In this document: in pieces, positions 41,031 through 49,854 of the stretch | How the letters are laid out: every line of letters begins with the position of its first letter | How positions within the stretch are numbered: position 1 is the first letter of the stretch | Origin: Pseudobdellovibrionaceae bacterium | GTDB lineage: Bacteria; Bdellovibrionota; Bdellovibrionia; Bdellovibrionales; Bdellovibrionaceae | Assembly (NCBI GenBank): GCA_019637875.1 | Contig: JAHBUW010000001.1 | Span: forward strand, 310,001-374,000 | Reading direction: 5' to 3' | DNA length: 64,000 nt | Notes under the pieces: generated by a model | Told to the model about the DNA's origin: nothing | Databases searched by the model: none | Seen by the model: the letters and a program-made list of their open reading frames with translations, nothing else | Position numbers and translations under genes: made by a program

Positions 41031-44000
41031 ATGAATTTCAGACTGTTTTTGACCGCTCCCGTCGTCACTGGTCTGGTGATCGGTTTGGCCGCATGTCAGC
41101 GCCCTCAAATGGGCCTGACGGAAACGGGCGGCCTCCACATCTTCAGCGACCGTCCGAGCGAGATCGAACGCTACGTTGTCGTGGTGCGGCTGAAAACCCC
41201 GCCCCTGGCGGCAACCGCCGATGTCTCGAAGGGTCAGCTCGTGATCGACGCCGAGCAGGCCGAGATTCTGAAAGCCGAACAAGAAGACTTCATCAAAGAA
41301 GCGACCGCGATCTCGAGCGAGATCAAAGTGGTCTTCACTTACAGTATGGTTCTGAACGCGGTGGCGATCGATCTGCCGTGGAAATATCGTGACCAGATCA
41401 AAGGCCTGTCGCAAGTCCTGACCATGGACTCCGCGGGCACGATCCTGCGTCCGAGCGTGCCCTATCAAAGCGCGCCGACCGATCAAGCCGTCTCGCCCTT
41501 GAAAGAGCGTAACTCGGTGAAGTTCATCGGCGCGGAAAAACTGCATTCGCGTGAAATCAAAGATGCCAGCGGTAAAGACGTGAAGCTGGACGGAACCGGA
41601 ATGAAGATCGGCGTGATCGATTCCGGGATCGACTACACGCACGCGATGTTCGGCGGCCCCGGCACGGTCGAGGCTTACCAAGCCATCGACCCGAAAACGC
41701 CGAGCGCATTGTTCCCGAATTCACGCGTGAAGGGCGGTTACGACTTCGCCGGATCGAACTTCGATCCCCGTTCGCCGAACCTCGCGCTCCATATTCCCGA
41801 ACCCGACGCGAATCCCTTGGATGAGGGCTCGCACGGTTCGCACGTCGCCGGCACCATCGGCGGCATCGGCGATGGCGTGACGTCGTACAACGGTGTCGCT
41901 CCCGGCGCGGAGCTTTACGCTTTGAAGGTTTTCGCGAAAGGCCCGACCTCGGACACCTTGGTGCTCGCGGCGATGGACTTCGCGATGGATCCCGATCGTG
42001 ATGGGAATCCCAGCGATCGTTTGGACGTTTTGAATCTGTCGTTGGGTCATGCGTTCGGTTCGAACGGCGGTCTTTATGCGGAGGCGATCCGTAACCTGGC
42101 GCGCGCGGGGATCGTAACCGTCGCTTCGGCGGGGAACGAGGGGGACTTCGCGTACATCACCGGCGCTCCCGGCGCGGTGACGGAAGCCCTGTCGGTAGCG
42201 GCATCCATTGACGATGCTTTCCACAATACGCAGTTCCCGACGGTGGCGATCGCGTCGCCCAGTCTGGGGCGCTTGGTCGTTTCGCGCGTCGAAGGACCGA
42301 TCTCGAAAGAGATCGGCTCGATCGTCGTGCCGATGGACGGCAAGCTCGTGGACGTCGGCCTGGCCGACAAGCCCATGACCGAAGAGCAAGCGGCCGCCTT
42401 GAAAGGCAATGTCGCTTTGATCGCGCGCGGTGGCGTCGCCTTCAAACAGAAACTCGACAACGTCGTCGCGGCCGGTGCCGTCGGCGCGCTCGTGACCAAT
42501 AACAATGATGAACCCGCGTTCGTCATGGGTGGCGACGGCTCGGTGGATATCCCGGCGGTCATGATCGACAAAGCGACGGGCGACAAAGTCCGCGCCGCCA
42601 TGGCGACCGAAGAAGTCCGCATTGAGTTCACGGCGAAAGACGTGATCGAAAAGCCCGAGCTGATCGACTCCATTGTTGGCTTCTCGTCGGCGGGTCCGCG
42701 TTCGGTGGACTCGATCATCAAGCCCGAAATCACTTCACCTGGCGCCGCGATCGTTTCGGCGGCGGCCGGTAAAGGAAAAGAAGTCGCGAAAATGTCGGGC
42801 ACGTCGATGGCGGGTCCCCACATCGCGGGCGCGATCGCACTGCTGAAGCAGGCGCATCCCGATCTTTCGGCTTACGAGCTGAAGAACTTGCTGATGGGAC
42901 GTACCGTTCGTTTGAAGACCGCCGATGGCGCGGGCCGCGTTACGGTGGCTCGTCAAGGTGCCGGTCGTGTGCAAGTCGATCGTGCGGTGGAGTCACCCAT
43001 CGTCGCGGACCGTCCTTCGTTCTCGCTGGGACGTCAGCAGGTGCAGGGTCGTAAGGGCCTGCTCGAATCGATCAACTTCAAGAGCATCTCGCAGGAAGAC
43101 GCGGATTATACCGTCGTTCTGGAAAGCCGTCACAAGGGTCTGACCCTGAAGACGCCGGCGAGCTTCACGCTGGCGGCGGGTGAAACCGCGGCCGTGAATC
43201 TGAACTTCCAGATCGATGCGTCCAAAATGGAAAACGACGCCGAGATCATGGATGGATGGGTCATCGTGAAGAACGGTGATGAAGAGGTCTACCACGTCCC
43301 CGTTTTGGCGGTGGTTCGTCAGATCTCGAACATCCAACTCGATTCGATCAAGATTCAATCGACCAGCATCGAGGACGCGGCTGGTGCCGCGACGGAAGTG
43401 AAGTTGAATAACGTCGGCTCGAATAAGGGCGACGTCATGCTCTTCAACTTGATCGACGTGGATGCGCGTAAGCCGAATCCCACGGGCGACGATCTGGCCC
43501 ACAACGTCTGCGATATGCAGGCGGTCGGTTACCGGATCGTGAACAAGGACATCGAAGGCGTTTCGACATCGATGCTGCAGATCGCGGTGAAGATGTATCA
43601 GCCCATGACGACCTTCAATTACTGCGAAGTCTCGGTCCTGTTGGACGCGGACGGCGACGGTAAAGAAGATCAAGAGCTGGCGATGATCACGTTGAAAAAC
43701 GTCGAAGGTCTGTCGACGCCGCAAAACGAGAACACTTTCGCGAGTGTGCTGTTCGACGCGAAAGAGATGCGCCGGATCCGCAAAGCGGCGGAAGACGAGG
43801 CGAAGACCTCGCAGAAGCCGCAGCCGCTCGATTACAAGGCGGCGGTGATCGATATGCTTCCGCATATGCCCCGCAATCACTCGACGGTGAACTGGGTCGA
43901 AGCGCGCATCGATAAGCTGATGCGTTCGAAGACGGGCGATCTATCGGTGAAGCTGGCCAGCCTGCAGCTCGATAGCTCGTCGGATGAGTCCGACGACTTC

Positions 44001-44237
44001 CTGGGCGAAGGCGGCAAGACGTGGCTGAAGATCTCGCTGATGCCTTCGTCACAGAGTTATATGAACCTGCCCGAGATCTTCACGATCGACGCGAAAGGTT
44101 CGAAAACTCTCCAGATCAAAAAAGGCGAGGGCCGCCAACCGCTGATGATCCTGGCGCCCCAGAACCCGACTCTCCAGTCGGATGTTCTGAAGGACGGCCA
44201 AATGCAGCTCGGCGAACCGACCTTCGACTTCGAGTAG
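41031..44237 (+). CDS. Subtilisin-family (S8) serine protease lipoprotein
   Basis: 1068 residues. Lipobox LAAC with Cys22. N-terminal propeptide-like region (about 40-140). The catalytic domain is split by a protease-associated (PA) insertion: Asp197 in VIDSGIDYTH, His271 in GSHGSHVAGT, PA domain about 445-525 (NVALIARGG...AVMIDKATG), Ser592 in SGTSMAGPH. Long C-terminal Ig-like/beta region (about 650-1068) with EF-hand-like LDADGDGKEDQE that may bind calcium. Probably a surface protease like lactocepin-type subtilases. The TAG stop overlaps the dispersed 16-bp repeat. Confidence 0.95.
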   Translation: MNFRLFLTAPVVTGLVIGLAACQRPQMGLTETGGLHIFSDRPSEIERYVVVVRLKTPPLAATADVSKGQLVIDAEQAEILKAEQEDFIKEATAISSEIKVVFTYSMVLNAVAIDLPWKYRDQIKGLSQVLTMDSAGTILRPSVPYQSAPTDQAVSPLKERNSVKFIGAEKLHSREIKDASGKDVKLDGTGMKIGVIDSGIDYTHAMFGGPGTVEAYQAIDPKTPSALFPNSRVKGGYDFAGSNFDPRSPNLALHIPEPDANPLDEGSHGSHVAGTIGGIGDGVTSYNGVAPGAELYALKVFAKGPTSDTLVLAAMDFAMDPDRDGNPSDRLDVLNLSLGHAFGSNGGLYAEAIRNLARAGIVTVASAGNEGDFAYITGAPGAVTEALSVAASIDDAFHNTQFPTVAIASPSLGRLVVSRVEGPISKEIGSIVVPMDGKLVDVGLADKPMTEEQAAALKGNVALIARGGVAFKQKLDNVVAAGAVGALVTNNNDEPAFVMGGDGSVDIPAVMIDKATGDKVRAAMATEEVRIEFTAKDVIEKPELIDSIVGFSSAGPRSVDSIIKPEITSPGAAIVSAAAGKGKEVAKMSGTSMAGPHIAGAIALLKQAHPDLSAYELKNLLMGRTVRLKTADGAGRVTVARQGAGRVQVDRAVESPIVADRPSFSLGRQQVQGRKGLLESINFKSISQEDADYTVVLESRHKGLTLKTPASFTLAAGETAAVNLNFQIDASKMENDAEIMDGWVIVKNGDEEVYHVPVLAVVRQISNIQLDSIKIQSTSIEDAAGAATEVKLNNVGSNKGDVMLFNLIDVDARKPNPTGDDLAHNVCDMQAVGYRIVNKDIEGVSTSMLQIAVKMYQPMTTFNYCEVSVLLDADGDGKEDQELAMITLKNVEGLSTPQNENTFASVLFDAKEMRRIRKAAEDEAKTSQKPQPLDYKAAVIDMLPHMPRNHSTVNWVEARIDKLMRSKTGDLSVKLASLQLDSSSDESDDFLGEGGKTWLKISLMPSSQSYMNLPEIFTIDAKGSKTLQIKKGEGRQPLMILAPQNPTLQSDVLKDGQMQLGEPTFDFE

Positions 44238-44252
44238 GTAGCCGGGGGCGCC
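44237..44252. repeat. Dispersed repeat copy, GGTAGCCGGGGGCGCC
   Basis: An exact 16-bp match, inverted, to 18197-18212. The match continues imperfectly through AGCCG on the distal side. It starts at the last base of the subtilase stop codon. The other copy also lies on a stop codon. Confidence 0.8.
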
Positions 44253-44281
44253 TAGCCGCTTACTTCTTGAAATGCACTGCG

Positions 44282-44309
44282 AAAGCGCTCCCTTGGGGGC
44301 GCTTTTTTT
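44282..44309 (+). terminator. Intrinsic terminator after the subtilase gene
   Basis: AAAGCGCTCCC-TT-GGGGGCGCTTTTTTT: an 11-pair stem with one G-T pair and seven T. It ends 14 bp before the Crp/Fnr gene, which must therefore start transcription very close by. Confidence 0.85.
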
Positions 44310-44322
44310 ATATGCTGGGGTG

Positions 44323-44892
44323 ATGGCTTCTTCGCTTGAACCGATGTTTCGTTTTTTGTCCACTTACCTAGATCTGACGGAGGATGAGCGGGCTCTCGTA
44401 CAACGCACCAATTACGTCCGTACGTACGCGAAAAATGAACTGCTCTCGAGTCGGCCGGGTTGGGCCGAGTCGGTCTACTTCGTTCTTCAGGGCGCCGTGA
44501 GTGTTTCGCTGTTGGCCGTTGACCGTGAAGTCGTCAGCGACTTCTTCTTCGGCGGTGAGCCGATGATTTTTTTGCCCGGCGACGTGCAGATTCGTTTTTT
44601 AGAAGACTCGGTCCTGGCCGTTTCACCCGCTGCTGATGTCGAGAAAATGGTTTGTGAGTTTCCGCGATTTGAAAGCGTTTGCCGGCGTTTCGCCGAGGAG
44701 AAACTCGCCGAGAAAATGCGTTTCAGCGACCGTCTGAAAATTCTGACTCCGCTGGAGCGTTACGAGTTCGTCGCGAGAAGCCGACCCGATTTCATCCAAC
44801 GGGTCCCCCAACACATTCTGGCGAGCTATCTTGGAATGGCACCCGAAACTCTGAGCCGCGCCCGTCGCCAAATCGTCACCCGCGGATCTTGA
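44323..44892 (+). CDS. Crp/Fnr-family transcriptional regulator
   Basis: 189 residues from the ATG at 44323 (GGGGTG upstream); the longer frame from 44272 overlaps the terminator. Cyclic-nucleotide-binding-like barrel (about 20-120, with SVYFVLQGAVSV). The helix-turn-helix (RVPQHILASYLGMAPETLSRARR) is at the C-terminus. No Fnr-type cysteine cluster and no clear cAMP-contact Arg-Ser pair, so the effector is unknown. It resembles the short Crp-like proteins common in Bacteroidetes and Bdellovibrionota. Confidence 0.88.
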   Translation: MASSLEPMFRFLSTYLDLTEDERALVQRTNYVRTYAKNELLSSRPGWAESVYFVLQGAVSVSLLAVDREVVSDFFFGGEPMIFLPGDVQIRFLEDSVLAVSPAADVEKMVCEFPRFESVCRRFAEEKLAEKMRFSDRLKILTPLERYEFVARSRPDFIQRVPQHILASYLGMAPETLSRARRQIVTRGS

Positions 44893-44951
44893 TTTTCGTC
44901 AATGTCTGGTCCGCGGAGCCTCCTTATCCTGAAGGGATACGGAGGTTTGAA

Positions 44952-45536
44952 TTGAAATACTTTTGGCTCATTTTCTTTTTGTTTTCGACCGCCCACGCCC
45001 AAATCGAGGGGGGAAAGTTTTTTGTCGGTTCTTCGGCGTTCATGCTCGCGAACCTGGATCGAACGACCTCTGAACCACCGGATTTTTACCAGCTTAACTT
45101 CGGATACCGACTGACTTCGAATCAGACCTTGGCGATCGAGCTGATCTCTTGGAAGTACTATGGTCCCTTGGGCTTGGGGGTGCACGGAAGTGCCCCCGCG
45201 GCGGATAAATTTCCGGGAAAGGTTTCGGCGCGGGGGGTGGGGCTCGCGTACCAAAACTTCTTTGCCGGTCGATTCTACGGGGCATTTCATGCCCTATGGA
45301 TGAACCAAGATTATGTGGGAACTGCCGATGAAGAGCTCAGCACAGGCCATCAACTCTTCCTGACGGGACGTTTGGGTTATCATTGGGCGCTTGGAAAATC
45401 CTTTTTCCTGGAGCCGTCGGCCGCCGTCACGCATTGGCCGGTGAACACGGGCTTGCCGGCAAGTTTTCAAGAGAGGGAAGACCGACAGCCCAAATTTGCC
45501 GTCGAGCCAGGACTCCACTTCGGATTTGTGTTTTAA
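44952..45536 (+). CDS. Outer-membrane beta-barrel-like protein
   Basis: 194 residues from TTG 44952, placed by GGAGG six bases upstream. Signal peptide ending TAHAQ. The mature sequence has alternating aromatic/hydrophobic strands (YQLNFGYRLTSNQTLAIELI, FLTGRLGYHWALG) and ends in GLHFGFVF, a C-terminal aromatic typical of outer-membrane barrels. About eight strands are expected. Ligand unknown. Convergent with the TolB-like gene; the stops overlap. Confidence 0.8.
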   Translation: MKYFWLIFFLFSTAHAQIEGGKFFVGSSAFMLANLDRTTSEPPDFYQLNFGYRLTSNQTLAIELISWKYYGPLGLGVHGSAPAADKFPGKVSARGVGLAYQNFFAGRFYGAFHALWMNQDYVGTADEELSTGHQLFLTGRLGYHWALGKSFFLEPSAAVTHWPVNTGLPASFQEREDRQPKFAVEPGLHFGFVF

Positions 45537-46621
45537 AGCGGCTGACAGATTCCGGTCGGGCGATTGAGGGTGTCCAGGAAAACCTGGGCATTCGAGCCTT
45601 GCGACAGCGTCCACAGCACTTGCAGCTGGTCACTCGAGATATCGAGGCTGGTGATTTCACCGGGGCCGAGATCCATGGCGCTCGCGCAGTTTTTCGTGGT
45701 GTCGAGCCAGAAAGCCTGACGGGGGCCATCGAGCTTCATTTTCGCGGTGAACAGAAGGTGCGTTTCGGGTTCGGTTTTCGCGCTCGAGAGGCCACGCTCT
45801 TCTTTCGCGGCCCAAAGGTGCAAATCACGAATCTCGAAGAAGTTGGTCACGACGTCCTGGGCTTTGCCGCCGCGACGGGCGATGACGATTTTCGAAGCGC
45901 GGGATTTGTTGTTCTCTTCGACCCAGGCCCGCCAAGCGCGACGATCCAGTGAAGTGAAAGAGTGCAGGTAGGTTCCCGGGCGATCCAACACCAATTCGAA
46001 GCCGGGGGACTTCAGCGACGAGCGCATCAGAATCAACCGCGATTCGGCCTGACGGCTGATCGTGATGGCCAGGCCACGGCCGGGCTCCTGCGCGATCCGG
46101 GGGAAGCCGTCGAAACCGGCGCTCTCGGTCCAGCGCTCGTGAAGCTCGTCATCGGGACGAATGCGGTACACCTCGGTCGCGGGCCAGGCGGAACCTTGCG
46201 CGTTCGGGTAAAGCAGCGCGGGACGTTCTTTGATTTCGTCGGTGGTGGAGGTGTAAAAGACTGAGCCCTCATCCGGCGTGGCCGCGATCTCGAGGACGTC
46301 GCCGTCTTGGAAGGTCAGGCGGCGCTCATTGCGCGTGTCGATGTCCATGACGTAAAGCTGGCGCTGCTTGTGCGACAAGCGGTCGCGCGAGGTGAAATAG
46401 ATTTTGCGCTCACCCGGTGCGAAAACCGCGGCTTCATTTTGTCCCGCTTGGGTGACGGCCTTGCGCCACAATTCGGGATCGGTATGCAGTGGGGAGGTTT
46501 TCGGTTGGCCGGCTTGGGCCTCTTTCCAGGTTTCGCCTTTTTTGGAGGAGGTTTGGCAAGAGGTCGTCGCCAGAATCGTCAAGACGATGAGTACGCCTTG
46601 AAGCAGATCGCGAAAAGACAT
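45533..46621 (-). CDS. TolB-like beta-propeller lipoprotein
   Basis: 362 residues. Lipobox TTSC with Cys22. Repeats such as KIYFTSRDR...QLYVMDIDTRNERRLTFQDG resemble TolB/WD40-like PD40 repeats. Four or five such blades are discernible. Probably a periplasmic scaffold or sensor; no catalytic residues seen. The ATG overlaps the mutY stop (TGATG) so it is translationally coupled to a DNA-repair gene, an odd pairing. Confidence 0.8.
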   Translation of the reverse strand: MSFRDLLQGVLIVLTILATTSCQTSSKKGETWKEAQAGQPKTSPLHTDPELWRKAVTQAGQNEAAVFAPGERKIYFTSRDRLSHKQRQLYVMDIDTRNERRLTFQDGDVLEIAATPDEGSVFYTSTTDEIKERPALLYPNAQGSAWPATEVYRIRPDDELHERWTESAGFDGFPRIAQEPGRGLAITISRQAESRLILMRSSLKSPGFELVLDRPGTYLHSFTSLDRRAWRAWVEENNKSRASKIVIARRGGKAQDVVTNFFEIRDLHLWAAKEERGLSSAKTEPETHLLFTAKMKLDGPRQAFWLDTTKNCASAMDLGPGEITSLDISSDQLQVLWTLSQGSNAQVFLDTLNRPTGICQPL

Positions 46622-47712
46622 CACGCTTTGGCGCGGCGGTTTTCGAGGACCTTGCGGAGCAAGATGGAGGGATTCCATTTTGTTAATTCTCGGATCGACA
46701 CCCATTCCAAATCCTTTGGCCGTGCGGAAGTTCCGTCTTCAATGTGGACGTAGATATCATGATGGGTGATGCCATGGCGAAGATCAAATTTTTTGGGCTT
46801 TTGCGCGCGTCGTTCGGCCCGTCCAGGGAACATCCACTGCCCTTTCAGGAATGGAGCATAATCGTTTTTCACGAGGCCGACTTTATCGCCTTTGAGATGC
46901 AACGTCGGGACCCAGACCCAAGTCTCGATGTCCTTGCGCGGTTTTTTCAAAGGAAGTTGAGCTTGGGAATTGGCCTTCCGCGATTCGCAGGGATCGAACC
47001 AAGGACAAAGCAGGCACTGCGGACTTTTCGGAGTGCAGATCGTCGCGCCGAGCTCCATCATGCCTTGATTGATGACGGCGGGATCGCCCTCGCGGGCCAC
47101 GCGGTCGGCCAGATCTTGCAGAACGAGGCGGCCTTTGTTCGTCCAGTGCTCGATCGGCGCGCCGGCGACGCGTGAAAGCACGCGGATGACGTTGCCATCC
47201 AGAACGCCGACCGACTCGCCGAACGCGAGGCTCGAGACCGCGCGCGAAGTGTAGGGCCCGAAGCCGGGCTGCTCCAGCAGCGCTTCGTGCGTGCGCGGCC
47301 ACTCGGTCAGCGCCGCCAAAGCTTGCGCCGATTTGTGCAGGTTACGCGCGCGGCTGTAGTAACCGAGACCGGTCCACAGCTCCAGAACGCGTTCGACCGG
47401 CGCGCGGGCGAGCAAGTGCAGCTCGGGGAATTCGTGCATGAACTTTTCGTAGTAGGGGATGACGGCGGTGACCGTCGTCTGCTGCAGCATCACTTCCGAA
47501 ATCCAGATCCGGTAGGGATCGCGGTTCACGCGCCAGGGCAACTCACGGCGGTTCTCCAGATACCACGAGGTCAAATGCGTCGCGAGAAAGGCGACGGGCG
47601 CCTTCAGCGACGGAAGCTCGGTCGCCGCGGCACCGAATTTCGGGCGACGGACCGGCGACGCGGATTGCTTGGCTTTCGGCTTTGTGGGAGTCTGTTGACG
47701 GCTCGGGGGCAT
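46621..47712 (-). CDS. mutY: Adenine DNA glycosylase
   Basis: Removes adenine mispaired with 8-oxoguanine; 363 residues. HhH-GPD glycosylase: LPWRVNRDPYRIWISEVMLQQT, EQPGFGPYTSRAV hairpin and catalytic Asp in VLDGNVIRVLSR. The 4Fe-4S cluster ligands are visible as CTPKSPQCLLCPWFDPC (C-x6-C-x2-C-x5-C). The C-terminal NUDIX-like 8-oxoG-recognition domain is short. The 40-residue N-terminal extension is basic and proline-rich. The start overlaps no neighbour; agmatinase begins 26 bp away, divergent. Confidence 0.95.
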   Translation of the reverse strand: MPPSRQQTPTKPKAKQSASPVRRPKFGAAATELPSLKAPVAFLATHLTSWYLENRRELPWRVNRDPYRIWISEVMLQQTTVTAVIPYYEKFMHEFPELHLLARAPVERVLELWTGLGYYSRARNLHKSAQALAALTEWPRTHEALLEQPGFGPYTSRAVSSLAFGESVGVLDGNVIRVLSRVAGAPIEHWTNKGRLVLQDLADRVAREGDPAVINQGMMELGATICTPKSPQCLLCPWFDPCESRKANSQAQLPLKKPRKDIETWVWVPTLHLKGDKVGLVKNDYAPFLKGQWMFPGRAERRAQKPKKFDLRHGITHHDIYVHIEDGTSARPKDLEWVSIRELTKWNPSILLRKVLENRRAKA

Positions 47713-47738
47713 CGCCCTTGGACCTAACAGGAGGCGAT

Positions 47739-48677
47739 ATGGAATTCAAGCCGCTCAGTGGCCGCGAGTTTCCCCGGTTCTCGGCGATTAAAACCTTCTT
47801 CCGTCTGCCGATTGCGGACGTGAACGAGAACTTCGACGTGGCGCTTTTCGGCGTGCCCTACGACGGTGGCGTTTCCTACCGTCCCGGGGCCCGCTTCGCC
47901 CCCAGCCGCGTGCGCGAGAATTCCAGCCTGGGCCGCGGCTTCAACATGGCCCGCGCGGTCAATATTTTCGAGAAGCTGAAAATCGCGGACATCGGGGACT
48001 GCCCGACGGTGCCGATCGATCAGACCCAAACGATGCAGAAAATCGAAAGCTTCGCGGACCAGGTGCTCTCCCGGCATCGTTTCGTCGCCATCGGCGGGGA
48101 CCACTCGACGACGTTGCCGCTCTTGCGGGCGGCCCGCAAGAAGGCGGGGCAGCCGCTGCAGTTCGTGCACTTCGATGCGCATCTGGATACCTACCCGGCG
48201 GCCTGGGGCTGCGAGTATCACCACGGCTCGTTCGCGCGTCACGCGATCGAAGAGGGGCTTGTTGACCCGAAGGGCATGATCCAGATCGGCATTCGGGGCC
48301 CGCTCGCGGGTTCGGACGATTTGGATTTCGTGAAAAAGCACGGCGTGCGGGTTTTCACCATCGACGATATTCGCGCGGGACATCTGCAGGATTTCTTGCC
48401 GAAGCTTCCCGATCTGCGGGGCAAGCCGACCTATCTTTCGTTCGATATCGATTGCCTGGATCCGGCTTACGCTCCCGGTACGGGCACGCCCGTTCCGGGC
48501 GGGATGACGACCTACGAAGCGCAACGCGTTCTGCGCTCCCTGAAAATCGATCAGCTCGTGGGCGCGGACATCGTCGAGATTTCGCCGCCCTTCGATCAAA
48601 GCGACATCACGGCGCTCGCGGGCGTGGACGTGATGTTCGAGCTTTTGTGTTTGATGGCGAACGAAGCGCGTTCGTAA
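47739..48677 (+). CDS. speB: Agmatinase (ureohydrolase family)
   Basis: Hydrolyses agmatine to putrescine and urea; 312 residues. Binuclear manganese site: His122 in GGDHS, Asp146/His148/Asp150 in FDAHLD, and the second acidic pair in SFDIDCLDPAYAPG. The ATG at 47739 has AGGAGG with ideal spacing. With speA at the window start it completes arginine-to-putrescine conversion. Guanidinobutyrase or formiminoglutamase are alternatives within the family, but speA in the same region favours agmatinase. Confidence 0.9.
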   Translation: MEFKPLSGREFPRFSAIKTFFRLPIADVNENFDVALFGVPYDGGVSYRPGARFAPSRVRENSSLGRGFNMARAVNIFEKLKIADIGDCPTVPIDQTQTMQKIESFADQVLSRHRFVAIGGDHSTTLPLLRAARKKAGQPLQFVHFDAHLDTYPAAWGCEYHHGSFARHAIEEGLVDPKGMIQIGIRGPLAGSDDLDFVKKHGVRVFTIDDIRAGHLQDFLPKLPDLRGKPTYLSFDIDCLDPAYAPGTGTPVPGGMTTYEAQRVLRSLKIDQLVGADIVEISPPFDQSDITALAGVDVMFELLCLMANEARS

Positions 48678-48679
48678 AT

Positions 48680-49381
48680 CTACTGGACGGCGTCCGGGGT
48701 CTCGACGGTTTGGTTTTCCGTGGGACCCGCGGCGCCTTCTTTCACTTGGCAGGAATAACGAATCGGGAAGGGCAGCTTGATTGCGGCGCCCTTCTTCGGC
48801 GGCTCGGCGGTCTGCATCTTTTGGATCAGCACGCGCAGGTGGGCGGCACCGGAGTTGTGCGCTTCGCGGACGAGCTCGGCTTGGCGGGCCAAAATCTCTT
48901 TCGTTTTCTCGTCGTTCGTTTCTCCGTTGTGCCTCATCTGGCGCAGTTCGGAAATCGTGCGATCCAGTTTGATGTACTGGGGGTTGTAGTCGCGACCGTA
49001 TTCCGGAAGCGTGACGACTTGCCAGCGCGTCCCGATCACGGCGGAAAATGCGCTGAGGTGAGCGTCCGCGACGGCGGCGGTGGACGCCGAGAAGTCGATG
49101 GCCGCGTCTTTGAACTCTTGGCCTTCCGGGCAGAGGCCTTTCAGTGATCCCGTATCACGGGCCTGCAGGGCACGCAGTTTTTTGAGATTGAGCTTCAACT
49201 GCTCGCCGTCGACCTCAATCAGGCTGGTGACCCAGTTCCGGTTCATCGTCACCACGCCGGTGCGTTCTTCGACCTTGGGAAGCGCCGGGGTGACGGGTTT
49301 GGACACGCGACCGCTTTTGCCGGTTTGCGCGAGGGCGCTTTGGGCACAGAAGAAGGCGAGCGCGATTTTCAAGATGAACAC
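48680..49381 (-). CDS. Secreted hypothetical protein
   Basis: 233 residues from GTG with AAGGGG upstream. Signal peptide ending SALAQ. The mature part is mostly helical, with two cysteines (GLCPEG and YSCQVK) and a long charged helix (about 135-175). The family is not recognised. Its stop is 2 bp from the convergent speB stop. Confidence 0.75.
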   Translation of the reverse strand: MFILKIALAFFCAQSALAQTGKSGRVSKPVTPALPKVEERTGVVTMNRNWVTSLIEVDGEQLKLNLKKLRALQARDTGSLKGLCPEGQEFKDAAIDFSASTAAVADAHLSAFSAVIGTRWQVVTLPEYGRDYNPQYIKLDRTISELRQMRHNGETNDEKTKEILARQAELVREAHNSGAAHLRVLIQKMQTAEPPKKGAAIKLPFPIRYSCQVKEGAAGPTENQTVETPDAVQ

Positions 49382-49394
49382 GAGTTCCCCTTGT

Positions 49395-49853
49395 TTAGGA
49401 GTTCAGATAGCTGCGGAGGATATAAAGCGCGAGGATCAGCGGGGGAAGCTGCAGAAGTCCGATGATGACGAGAAGCACCCGTGCCCGCCAGTCCTTCGCG
49501 CTCTTTTGCCAGTAGAGCTGCGCATGGGTCAGGCTCGCGTAGTTGAAGATGATCGGCAGAATAAAGGCCGCCGCGAAAGCGAAGAACACCGCTTTACGCA
49601 GGTGATTCGGCGCGGGCACCTCGGTCTGGGGATCGGCACCGGCTTCGCGCACGCGCATCTCGCGCAACAAGCTGCGCGCGTCTTCGAGACGGTCATCGGG
49701 CACCATCAGGTTGTAGCGGCCTTGGGTACCGCCGGCGACGATGGCCGAGTAGTCGCGGGCACCGACGACATTGCAGTCGATGCCCTGGGCTTTCAGGAAA
49801 CTTTGGATCAAAAGCGCTTCGGACTGTTGGTGGACGACTTCGAGTCGTTGCAC
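49395..49853 (-). CDS. DUF2007-like protein with two membrane helices
   Basis: 152 residues from GTG. The N-terminal 70 residues (VVHQQSEALLIQSFLKAQGID...YNLMVPDDRLEDARSLL) match the small putative signal-transducing DUF2007 domain. Two hydrophobic helices follow (about 88-106 and 125-147). It begins one base from the stop of the NtrC-type regulator gene and is probably cotranscribed. Function unknown. Confidence 0.75.
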   Translation of the reverse strand: MQRLEVVHQQSEALLIQSFLKAQGIDCNVVGARDYSAIVAGGTQGRYNLMVPDDRLEDARSLLREMRVREAGADPQTEVPAPNHLRKAVFFAFAAAFILPIIFNYASLTHAQLYWQKSAKDWRARVLLVIIGLLQLPPLILALYILRSYLNS

Positions 49854-49854
49854 G

